A DNA stretch of 64,000 bases, from positions 149,111-213,110 of the forward strand of contig JAHQIW010005549.1 in NCBI GenBank assembly GCA_019055375.1. Reading direction: 5' to 3'. Below, one piece after another: positions 40,060 to 51,236 of the stretch. Below the pieces are notes generated by a model that had not been told where the DNA came from, made no database searches, and saw only the letters and a program-made list of their open reading frames with translations. Position numbers and translations under genes: made by a program. Origin of the DNA: Parelaphostrongylus tenuis (Eukaryota > Nematoda > Chromadorea > Rhabditida > Metastrongylidae). The first letter of the stretch is position 1, and every line of letters begins with the position of its first letter.

Positions 40060-42089
40060 TACCTATGAAGTATCAATAACCGTTGCTGTGTGAAGCCAAA
40101 CATGAAATTCGAATTTTCCGCGGTGTTGAGGAATTTTTTTCCACAATCCAGTATTTACGCGTGTAGCCAGCTCGATTTAATTTTCTGTTCAGTGTACAAA
40201 AATAATTGCATCTTCAATACTTTTTTGTTGTCATTTAAACTAGCATCTGCGTTTTATAGCTTTTCAAAATTGTTTTTTATAGTGATCGAACATATATAAG
40301 CACTTCTAAGCAATTCGGAGCTATATGGAAGCCACCGTCTCATGGCACTGCAGCAGCCTTCGGCGCACCGTCGAACATCACTCAATACTCAACTCGATTA
40401 CGACCGTTTGATGTGTACTAGCGTTGAACATCGTCTTACTAGAGGATTTTTTTAGTAAAGAAAACTTTTCTAGAGGCAGTTTCGAAGTTACGGTAATTAA
40501 TTAACTCGCAGTTTTTCATCACTACACGGTAACGGTAGAAATATAACACATATATTGTACGGAAAGCCCAAAAACTGTCATCAGTAGGCGTTTTCGCTCG
40601 TGGATTTATCAAGAACTGGCTGTTATATTTCATGCTTGTTTTTTATTTGTTTCTCATACCATTATCGATTACAGTTTTTCTATTGATACTGTCAATGAGA
40701 CGGGCTATGAGCTTTCATCGTACCTTTCTTTTAGCGGCAAGTAGCTCGTTGTTATGTTATGAAAGTTTTTCCATATTTTAAGGCTGTGAGCCAAAACTGT
40801 ATAATGTAATATGCTTTGTAAATTATATATTTTGCTTCTGTTTTTTATCAGCGCCATTCCTTGTATATGTCAAAATTTGCTCAAACATTCGTGTTACAAT
40901 AAAGCTCCTTGCTGCTGGAACAGGATATCTGAGTCGAAAAGTCTTACGCAATTGAAAGCAATCGTTGAGAAACTTGTAGAACAAAAGGTCTAATTGTCCG
41001 CGGCTTCCAGATAATAATTTTTGAACGCTATTAAGCTCTACATAACATATGTGTGTGACATCCCGCATCTGATTAACTAATACACACGTTCATTGAAGAA
41101 GTAAAGAAAATTTTCCAGGAACGGACTAATTAGAATGTCCTGAACTGACATGGGTAATTGTAGAAGCGTCAGAATGGGAAGGGGAGACAAGGATTGTGAA
41201 ATGCCAAGCAAGTAGTAGGCGAGCCATTCCGAGTTCTTAACACGTTCGCTCACGCTCTCACTAACGCTCGCTTATCCGTGCTTCTACGATAGCTAAAGTT
41301 ATTTCTCGAAGGGATTTGTGGCACGGACGCTTTGAGTAACTCATGTGAGATCAATAAGGACCAATAAGGATCAGTGAATGTAGTACATTACATGTTCAAC
41401 TGTATGAGAGGGCATTGTTGGGGATGTATGATAAAAGGCCCTTCTGTTATGGTGTTAGTTAATTCTAATTCACGTTCGTATGTGGTCCTCCACATATGTC
41501 GTACTCAGTCTCTTTTTCTCCAAAAAATCAATTCATTTTTCTGTTGCAGCTCTCTAGTAAAAGAGAGAAGACTTTCTTTAGGTTTAAGTGAAGCACACGT
41601 GATAAGAGTTCATAGAGTGGACGAACTAACAATAGATAACTCTTTGTTAGCCTGACAAAGATAGCACGACTTTTGTCTATTCCATGATGATGATCTAACT
41701 CATTATCGAGGATACTCTGGAAGAATAAATGTTTATTAGGAGAGCATATTTCAAGCACTTCTCCAACAATATCCTCGACCATATAGGGCTGGTGTTAAGC
41801 TCTCTTTGATCTATTCCCTGAGAACCATTATTGTGGCTAACTTCTAGAGACAGGTTGTTAGAGTGAAAACGCTAATTACAGGAGCTTCGAGGTATAAGCG
41901 ATAAAACTTCAAAAGGCCGACTGTATACATCTCGCGTTCTAAAAGAGTTTATCCTCATAAATTTGCGTAAAACATGGATATCCTCATCACAAGCAAGAGC
42001 TTCCATGTCTTGCAGACATCTAATGAAAGGAAGATCTCATTGGCAAAAAGTATAATGAGTACACTGGTAAGTGCTTGAATCACGTTTTT
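40060..42089. other. No feature supported
   Basis: There are short frames only. The 60-codon frame at 40811-40993 starts like a signal peptide but has no clear partner exon. Confidence 0.35.
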
Positions 42090-42310
42090 CACAACCATAT
42101 TCCTTATCCTTTCCTTCCTTGCCTGCTGCCTTCGATATTCTGCTGAGTGTCGCATGACCACAGTCAAAATCGTCGACGGACTCCTCAGCAGTCAAAGTCG
42201 AATCCTCTTCAAAAGCTTTAATGGCGGTATTCTGATCAAATTTTCGTGGACTTCTAGTTAATAAGTCGGGTGTTTATTACTCTAGTGCCAAAACTTCTGA
42301 GAAAATCTAA
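42090..42310 (-). mobile_element. mariner remnant, N-terminal region
   Basis: The minus strand reads RKFDQNTAIKAFEEDSTLTA, then EES and DCGHATLSRIS, resembling the second helix-turn-helix of mariner (VD..AL..EEDP..T..ELA...G.S..T). The end matches the family terminus at 1165-1210 (ggtgtttatt, tgccaaaact). Confidence 0.5.
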
Positions 42311-42754
42311 AATACTGGATCAGCAGCTCCTTCTCACCCTACACATGTAAAGGACGCTTGTGGAGAAACATGTTCGATTAGCCACAAATATGTGTACAGA
42401 AATAGAAGAGAACATATAATCCCTGCAGTTGACTCGACAAATAGCCATTTCTCAAGGCTAAAAAAAATTGTAGCGTCTCAGAATAGTCTGAGGGAAATGG
42501 CAACCCATGGGGAGATAATTCCAGCGAAAACACAGTAGTGTTCATTGTGCCATTCATCTCAGGCTAAACAAAGTTTAGAAATCTTTTACACACTATTCGA
42601 AAAGATCAAACCCGGAGAAGTCGGTAGCAGTGATTGAAATAGCACCGCATACTCTTAGGCAATAGTTAGTTCGTAAGTGCATATATTACTCTCTGTGTAC
42701 AATGTAAAGGTGAAAAATTTCCGTGACCATGGAGATGATAGATATTTGAGTACG

Positions 42755-43030
42755 GGTATAGTTTACTAATCTCTTGCGAAGTTTGCGGCATCAAATACAT
42801 CGACGAGACAGGTAGGCCACTCTATATTAGTGCAAAAAGAACATCTCATGGGAAAGTCAAAGCCAGCCAAATACTCCACTAAGCTCTGATTGATCACAGA
42901 CACTCTTTTGAGTTAATCAGGAACAAATGATTATTGACCTCATTCGCTGGACACGAATTTTTCACGGAAGTGTTACTGATCATTCGCCAGATTAAATTTC
43001 TAGCTAGCGTGTTGCGTGATCGGTTTTCTA
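42755..43030 (+). mobile_element. Penelope-like element fragment (GIY-YIG-type region), decayed
   Basis: The plus strand reads CEVCGIKYIDETGRPLYI, then KRTSHGKVKASQ, an in-frame stop, HRHSFELIRNK and EFFTEVLLIIRQIKFLASVL. Penelope-like GIY-YIG domains carry the signature CxxC/YIGETGRxL followed by K.H.......S..H. Two stops make it inactive, and no reverse transcriptase is visible upstream. Confidence 0.5.
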
Positions 43031-44433
43031 AACTACCTTTTTACAACGATGTAAAAGTCAAAACAAAATTGTGTTTCACATAACTCCTCGCTTTTTTCTT
43101 TTCTCACTTATATTTCGCTGGCGAAAACTCCTTCATTAGAGTGCTGGTAGTTTTTCGATAGCACAGTCTTAAGGAACTCTAAAACGTGTTTACTTTTTGA
43201 AAAAAACCTTTTTGATAGCACTGTAGGCGAAGAGATTGTGTTTCACATCTTACCGCACACATCTCTTTTTCACAGCATTAGTAATCATTGCACAGCGCAA
43301 GTTTCAATGAATCTAGCACTGCTTATTTTCTGGAAAGACCGAATCTCTGCAGTAATGCAGCAGGGAAAATGAGATCGAATTCCACATATTTGGTGAGCTT
43401 TTTTGCCGACTAATCTGCAAGCTAGGGGAGGGGAAAGAGGCGGGGTGATTTATCGGTGCTCTGATGCGTTAGACATATGGGTGCAGCTTGTTATTTAGTT
43501 GGAAATTTTTTTCCTTTTTGAAAGAAGCCCCGCGAGCCTTTCTCTACACGCATTTTCTGCACAGCTTTTCGTGCTTTCAGAGCATTATACTCGTGGTAAA
43601 AATTAAGGCGCGCAGCGGGTGCAAAAATTTTTTGTGTACTACACTGATGCAAAGGATTCTTTTCAAAAGATAACCATGTGGCGCTCTAGCCATAGGTTAA
43701 GCTTTCGAATAATCACTAACATTCCTATGAAAATTTCATGTTCAGCGAGTGATGTCGAATATCATTTGTCCCGAATAACCGATATGAACCCACAGTCATG
43801 TTAAGTAACAGCAAACATTTTAAAATAAAAATAACTTTTTGCTCACAAGTGTGCAGAACCTCAGTGCGTAAGATTTTCGAAACATCTGGATGAATTCGTT
43901 GAAACCAAACATGAATGGTGGATAGAGCTGTCTCGCTATCATGTGTGATATGTTACAGTATATAGGACAATTACTCATGATGTGAGATGTGTGTTGGCAG
44001 TCTGTGTGAACTCTTCACGGGTTCTCCTTTTCGACAGCCTAGTGGAAGACTCACATAAGTAGTTGAGTGCGTAGAAAAGTTGTTCTGTTCTTGATACATA
44101 TAAGACCTGGCAATAGTGATTATTCTGATAATCTGACAACATGTTTTAGACCTTTAATGAGGTGTGGTATGACACTTATGTAATACTAGACAGCTGTCTC
44201 ACCTTTATAGGCGTATCAGTAGCACGGTGTCTTTGTGTTTAGCCGATTCCTTTCAGAGGATTTAACCACTGCTCATGAAGGAATCAAGCTGAATTATAAG
44301 ATTGAAAGAAAATTTTCGTCGTTTGGATGGGAATCTCGTTTTTTTCGCATGAGTCGTTTGTGATTTTTATATCATTCGAAAGGTCTATTCGTGTGCATCT
44401 ATTAAAATATAATTTCTCTATATTTGTTGCAGA

Positions 44434-44876
44434 ATGCTGGACAAGTTGGCCAAGAAGTATCCAGAAGTTGTTCGTCACAAGCACACTTTGTTTCAGCAAG
44501 ACAACGCAATACCACACACTGCCAAAAAGACCAAGGCAAAGTTTGAGGAATTGGGCGGAATTGAGATTCTACTGCATCCACCCTGTAGTATGGAGGTTGC
44601 TCCATTTGATTACGGCCTTTTCCGATCAATGGAATACTTTTTGGAAGGTCGCTGATTTGACTTTTACAATGAAGCTAAAGAAGCATGTCAAGATTTCTTT
44701 GATTCAAAGCCAAAGGTGAGGTACTTCGATCAAATCGGAAACCTGGCGAACCAATGGCAAAAAGTAGTGGATAATGATGGCCTGTATTCTGAAGAACAGT
44801 TGTTGTTGTTTGTTGTTTGAATATGTGCATAAATTTTGAATGTTCTATCAAACGATGAAAACTTTCTTTCCAACCT
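44434..44876 (+). mobile_element. mariner remnant, C-terminal half with terminal repeat
   Basis: It reads KYPEVVRHKHTLFQQDNAIP, HTAKKTKAKFEELG and VAPFDYGLFRS (the QxDNAxxH and Px4DY parts of the DD34D core). After a frameshift near 44653 it reads FFDSKPKVRYFDQIGNLANQ and WQKVVDNDG to a stop. The right end, reversed, is aggttggaaagaaagttttc, a typical mariner terminus. The N-terminal half is missing. Confidence 0.75.
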
Positions 44877-47826
44877 AGTATTCAAATCATCGCATGTTGA
44901 GTAACAATATTCCCCGACATCGCAATGACCGCAGTCGAGCGTTCAGTGCTGGTACAATGAATCATTACTTTCGACTGTTTTTATACCTCGATCAAGAACA
45001 ATAATAATCTGATATTCTGATAAAGAGGCGTTTGACTGTGATGTAGACAACCTAATTTTTTAAGGTTTTGAAAAAGGCGAGATTCATCGAACGTCAGTTG
45101 ATCAAATAATTTCTTTTCTAGCAACCTCGTATTTTAGCTCATCAAGAGCAAGCTATGATCTTTGATTCAATTAGACTTTGCCCCAGATAGACGTGACCCG
45201 TTTATCTGATCTTCGACGCTACGGTTAGTTCAAGCAACTTTTCACTGCTTTTACAAACCACTTACAGAAAACGTTGAAGCACTAGATGCCGTCATTCCAC
45301 ACTATTCATAAACCACTCACCTAACAGAATGCATTTTTTTTGGCCACCAAACTAAGAAATGAAAGGTCTGGTAACACTTTTCTTACTGAATTCCTAATTA
45401 ATTGCAACATTTGACAACCGACATAAAAATTTAATAATAGCGTTGTTTGAAAAAATATTCTCACGAAAACCTCGCATTAAGTCCAGTTGAAAAAAGAATA
45501 TAGTTTTGGGTTTTTTATGGATCATGCGATGTCAATCACTCATCTCTCCTCTTGATTACTACTCTCCGTGCTTTACAACGTTCCCGTATTCAGTGTGCTC
45601 GCTGTCACCACAATAAGCGCTAACACTACATCATTCTTTGATAATTTCAAGCGATTGGTTTTCAAAGTGGAATGGCATGGTGCTCAAAACTTTCCAAACA
45701 ACAGCAGTGACAACCCCACATGGTGTTATGGCAGCATTCTCATCCAGATCCAAGTTTCAATTCTGCCACTGCCTAGCGCTTCATTAGCAATGGGAAGTGT
45801 TAGTACTGTTGCACTGGAATTTTCACAGTGGAGATCAATCGCCTACCAAGATTCCCTAATCCAAGGAGAGTCCAAAATTCAATTCAGTTAAGATCAAAAT
45901 TCAGTAAGGAATAGACCACTGTTTGAAATTATTGACATTCCGATAGCTATGTAGCTACCAGATTGTGGAAGGAGACCTGGACGAGGCATACTGCGGCTCG
46001 CAAACTAAGTATGCTATATATATTGGAATATGAAATGTATGAAGTACACTGAAAGGTCTAGCCAACTCATCGCCATTCAAATGTGTTGAGATCTAATCTA
46101 TACGATATGTCATTTTAGTGCTCCTGGAAGTACGGCAAGTCGCGACTAAAAACGATGATTGTAGGTCATCCCATCCGAATTAATCCATTCCTGTGCCACT
46201 CTAATTCGCTTCTAGGTCTACCACCAGAAATTAGCCGTTGAGTCCATCAGTTTTACGTGTATCAAGGAGTGCGGGTGTTTTGTTTGCGACATCGACGATA
46301 AGATCGTGTTGATTCGACTAATCTCGTTGTCGAATCGCTTCGACACCCGAACTGAAAATAAAAATTATCGTCTTCACCAGTGAATGTCACACATCTATGT
46401 GAGACCACCATCGTTTCCTGATGATTTTGGCAAAAAGTCAGCTCTGAACTCTTCGCTTCTGTCAATCATATACCGAATGTTCAAGAAATTCATTTCTCAA
46501 GAAGGTATTCCAGAAGTTTCCCCACATTGTTCAACTTGTAATATTGATCTTGACGAGTAAATATTGATAAAAGAGTATGGTATTCCTTCCTGAAGTGGAA
46601 ACAAATTGAACACTTTCTAGGAGTCGATTTGATCTCTCAAGAAATTAATCGTTCGATGAATCAACTGTGACCAATACTTTACTAACTTTTCGTTAGCTGG
46701 TTCTGCCACTCAATCTTTTAAAGTCCAGCGTAAAATTGAAAAGTGTGGTTTTGTTTCGAATATCGCTCTCGCTTCAAAATATATGTGAATCATTTCATTT
46801 TCTACATTTGGTTTTCGAAAATTTGTCAACTCGTTGTCTACTCATAAGATGAGTCAAATGTGAATCACACAAGAACCTGTAACGCATTGGCCTGAGGTAC
46901 CAAGAACACACAGGAGCTCTAATTCACTCTCATATGCGGAGAAACCATTTCCTTCATAGCCCCCCATGTTGGAAGGTCAACACTAAATTTTATTTGTTAG
47001 TTTAGAATTCGCTAACGTAGCACTTCGGCAACGCTTAGAAATTCACATTAGAACCATAGATAAGACATGCCATCACTGCTATGTGCTGTGAATGGAGTAG
47101 AGTGTATGGCGCAAACCTTACAGACTAGTCACCCCAAAACTCAGCCTTAAGTTCTTTATAGATAACTTATGAGCAGAAAAACTAATTTTGCAAATATAAT
47201 GGCGTCTTTAGCAATTTTTGAATCCTTTAGAAGCTGAGAGAAAGGGGGAGCAAGCGCCTCCTTGATGTGGTGCGAACAAGCTGCCCAGGAGGGACTAGTC
47301 GCGGTTGAAGTTCATTACACATACATCACGCTCCCACTTTTGTTCCTATCTCAATATTACTGTGGCTATCTCTGGCAAATAAATTACCCTGGCTTAGAAA
47401 AATGTGATTTTTTTTAGAAAATTGTATCCTATGACGTATATCATTATATTCGCAACTATAAAAGTCACATAACACTCAAGCCTCAGTGATAAGCTTGATC
47501 AGTTTCGAAATCCTTCAGTGCTTTGGAAATTTCTGGAAAACTCGTACGGTCGCCAGTTTGTTCACGGTGAACAACATATCGGACGTGACGAACTCCACCC
47601 AACCAACCGTTTTGCGCTTTAATCATCGTAGGATAAAATGTTGTAGTAATCTAAAATGTCGTGACACTTCTTTAACACTGTTGTTCAATGATTTTTTGCA
47701 CTTTTAGTTCGACGCTCATTTTTTCCTCTTGCTTTTTTTTCCTGCTGTTTACAGATTGAAGTCAATTCAACCTCATCTTTTGCTTTACACTTTTACTCTA
47801 TCTCTTACTTCTTCAGACGTTTTCAG
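44877..47826. other. No feature supported
   Basis: The longest frame (45568-45891, 107 codons, plus strand) is open and of mixed composition, but I recognise no domain and no convincing splice pair. Confidence 0.35.
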
Positions 47827-47923
47827 GACTTTCAGGCACCTATCGAGTGGAAGATCTAAAAACACCACCTCTAGCTCCCTGTGCGAGACCACATGGAAAA
47901 AATCTAGCTGCCGTTGTCACTAA
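47827..47923 (+). CDS. Candidate terminal exon (cytoplasmic tail) of the dex-1-like gene
   Basis: An acceptor (acgttttcag) precedes a frame of the phase needed after 36488. It reads TFRHLSSGRSKNTTSSSLCE and TTWKKSSCRC to a stop at 47921, giving a short basic, Ser-rich tail. A second frame in the same stretch (GTYRVEDLKTPPLAPC) is equally open. The 11 kb intron this implies is long but holds many elements. Weak call. Confidence 0.25.
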
Positions 47924-48124
47924 GATCCATTTTCGAGGACTCCTAATACGTTGCACAAGAAATTCTGTCGTATTGCTGGAGAAAATGATTGTTACATATG
48001 TATTTTATGCGAAGTTAGGCTCATCAGAAAGCTCGTTTTCTTGCCCATCGGACGACATATCATTTGTCTCCACAGCCTTCAGAATGGAACTGTCCAATAG
48101 AGAAATTTGTCTTTCCCTTCACTT

Positions 48125-48340
48125 CCACTAAAATTTGAGTGTCAGCGCTTTTGAGGCTCATCGACAAATCTACAAAGCATATGGTGACGAAATCTGCGAA
48201 GTCAATAGACGGGCGCCCACGAAAAGTTGATCGCCATGCAGTCGTCAACCGAATTGAGGAAGATCCATAGATGAGTTGCCGAATGATGGCTGGCGAGTTT
48301 GTTTGTGATTCAATAGCGACTTGTCTTGATGTGTAAGTGG
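48125..48340 (+). mobile_element. mariner remnant, helix-turn-helix region
   Basis: It reads AHRQIYKAYGDE, then in other frames GRPRKVDRHAVVNRIEEDP and a stop. These match the first helix-turn-helix (xVYGxD) and the GRPxxVD...L..EEDP linker of mariner transposases. Confidence 0.55.
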
Positions 48341-48497
48341 ACCTTCGACTACTAATTCAGCTTTTGTTTGAGCTTTACCAGTAAAGAAAAAAATTTTTCT
48401 ATGCATCTTGGAAATGCGGCAGAACTTTTCGAGCCATTTGTAGATCATTGTGTAGTGCGATGTAAATCACAACAACAAGAATGCTGAAATCCGACGA

Positions 48498-48580
48498 AAA
48501 TCAGGGACCTGACGTGAATTCGAACCCGCAACTACCCTTTCGGGTTGCTCACGCATTGCCCTCGACACCATGATGGCTCT
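48498..48580 (-). repeat. tRNA-like repeat, minus strand
   Basis: In reverse it contains caatgcgtgagcaaccc and a B-box-like gcgggttcgaattc. It is related to 38440-38515. Confidence 0.4.
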
Positions 48581-49157
48581 TGCTGTGCTTTTGTTATAGT
48601 CAAATTCAGAATAAATTGGACGATGTGATTTCACTATAGTTTCAGCTATACTGTGTGCATTGCATTTTGTGTTCCCTAAATTTTCTCACGCTGACGGATG
48701 ATTGCTGATAGCAGCAGTAGAGTTAAAAATAAATAAGAAGCATACTGGAGTCTTTAGCGGTCTAGTATAGGAAGTGTTTTTCCTAAAGGGCATTGTGAGA
48801 CTCAACACTCACCTGAGGTTTGGAGTTTTGCTTATATATAAGCCTTCTTATGAATGTATCAATCACTTTGAACACAGGCTATGAGAGCGAGTGTATAACA
48901 AAAGTATATGTTGCATTACCTATACCATTATAGTATGCAGTCGAATTTATTAATCAACTTTACACTTTACCGGAAAGTCACAGCTTATTATATTAATATT
49001 GATAATTTGATTATTGTTATGAACTGATGCAAAAGTAGATGCGCTTTGTACATTGTTAGAATTCTCCGTAATTATTGGATATATTTTGAGTAGATGTAGT
49101 TATGTTTCACATTAATTAGTGCTGTCTTGAGCCGCAGGTACTTTTGCATCAATTCGA

Positions 49158-49211
<54 letters not shown>
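49158..49211. repeat. (ATT)n microsatellite
   Basis: About 17 uninterrupted tta/att units, followed by imperfect att-rich sequence to about 49290. A similar imperfect tract lies at 54690-54775. Confidence 0.95.
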
Positions 49212-49213
<2 letters not shown>

Positions 49214-49948
49214 TGTCATAATCATAATCATTATCATTGTTCCTATTATTGATATTACTATTATTATTACTATCATTATTACTATTAATATCAAATGCCG
49301 TTATACTGTTGTTAGTATCACATAAACCACCAAGTGTATCGCTCTGTGCAAATGTCCGTTATTATTGTGTTGTTCCATAAATTCTTTCCCACCAATTTTT
49401 TGAGGTTTTTTCATTCAAATCGGATTGATGTCAAAAGGCTGTGGTATGCTCGAGAATGTTTTAACAGGTTAGGCAGACACTTGGATAAGGCTGAAGCACA
49501 ATCGTTCACAAACTAAATGGAATGGATTATGTGTCGATGGACACCTCATGCATTACTCGGCCACCTCCCATCGCAAAGCCGCCTTGCCACATTTTGGAGA
49601 AAGTGAGCAGTATAACGGCTTCACCATCCACCGCATAGCCCTGATACTGCTTCGTCGGATTATCATCTCTTCCGCATCCTAAGCATCATCTGAGGATGAA
49701 AATTCTCAAAAACCATGATAAGTTCAAAAGTGACCTCAGCGACTTCTTTGATCGCCAGCCTCTTTCTTACTGGAAGAAGGGCTTTCAATCCTTGACCAGC
49801 AAATGGCTGCTTTTCTTTGATCATGATGTTATAGTACGTTGATATTTGAATCCTTTAGATGACTAGAACTCAATCAAAAAGTGTTAACATGCGGTAGAAA
49901 TTATGGGACAATCCAAATTTTTTCTATTCGTTTCCTGACACCCACCAT

Positions 49949-50039
49949 TTAACACGTTGGCAACGACGTTAAAATCCTGCTCGTCGCGCCGCCGCGCCTC
50001 CCGCCGCACACGCGGTGTGCGACATTGCCAACGTGTTAA
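49949..50039. mobile_element. Tiny TTAA-flanked MITE
   Basis: TTAA at 49949-49952 and 50036-50039 flank 83 bases with inverted ends cacgttggcaacg / cattgccaacgtg. The interior is strikingly GC-rich (cgccgccgcgcctcccgccg). Confidence 0.7.
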
Positions 50040-51138
50040 GAAGATCTTCCAACGTGCTTGTAAACCCAGTTACTCCTTGAAGATTTTCTGTTCGCTGCAT
50101 GTATCATTGACGCTGGTCAAACCGATGTTTATGAAGTATAGGATTATTGGAATGGGACATTCAACTTGGATCAGGAAATGAAGTGTTTGCAGAAATCTCT
50201 AGTACCAATTCTTCGCTTTTGGAGCAAGAGGCATAGTGGGGCTTGTTTTTGGGTTGGACTAGAATTAAAGTGAACTGGGTCGTGCATGTAATGAAGGGAA
50301 TCACTGCCAATGCGCTATTACTTCCGCAATCGATTTGAATAGTAATTTTAATTTAGTAGATTTTAGCGTAAACGTCGAAGAGCTACCATGTGATTTCAAT
50401 GCGCAACACAGACAGGAAATGCGATCGCAACTTGTACTCATTGAGTCTGTTTGAATATCTCCACTAGAAGGTCGCTTCAAAAAACCTACAAAGTTATTGA
50501 CAGATTTAGCAGATTCGATAGATCAATCACTCATCAGAATTTCCTTAGCGTCTTAATATTTTTATTGCCGCTAATAGCCACAATTATAGAGGATTCTCAG
50601 GCGGCCTGTTGGGAAATGACAGCCTCAAGAAATGTAAAGCTTCAAATCCACGGGGCTAAGGCTCCTACAAAGTGATTAGAATCAAAATAAATTCCACAGA
50701 TTTTCTCTGTTTTACAGGATTCGCTCTTCCACAAGTTATTTAGACGTTTGTTGTTTCTTTTTGCTTATAAAACTCGGCAGATTTAGAAGCAACTACAATT
50801 TGAGCTGTGATCTTTGGTTCGATTTCTGTCAAAACGTGCTGAAACTTTCCAGCAGTTTTGTAGTGCTCTTATACTACATCACGCAGGTTCAACTAAGAAT
50901 GATCCGTCTTCGGTTTTCGTTCTGGTCAAAATACGTACTCTGAGATTCTTTTTTCTATTCTTATTTCTCACTGTTCTCTTGTGATCTCATGAACTCAAAA
51001 AAAACCAAGCTGTAAATTTGGCGCAATGTTAATGAATAATGGCAGTGATACAAGGAACATCAGTTTACAGCCAGAAAAAAAAAATAAAAACGGAAACAAG
51101 AGCAGTCTCAGTGTTTCTAAGCTTTTTCAACCCACCAG

Positions 51139-51236
51139 TTTCTAGCTCTAAATCTATTAGTTGTCTTCTTCTTCCAATGAGACGCTTAAGAACACAGTGG
51201 GACTATGTATATGAATCTTCAAGTCCTTGTCGATAG
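51139..51236 (+). CDS. Possible terminal exon, unassigned
   Basis: An acceptor-like aacccaccag is followed by SSSKSISCLLLPMRRLRTQW and DYVYESSSPCR to a stop at 51234. The composition looks coding and tail-like. The start phase (1) does not match the end of exon 36398-36488, so an extra exon would be needed. It could equally be chance. Confidence 0.2.

Noticed and set aside
41374..41782. Overlapping frames on both strands as small genes
   Set aside because: No motif or splice support; lengths fit chance.
45568..45891. 107-codon plus-strand frame as a gene
   Set aside because: No recognisable domain, splice support or neighbours; kept only as a region note.
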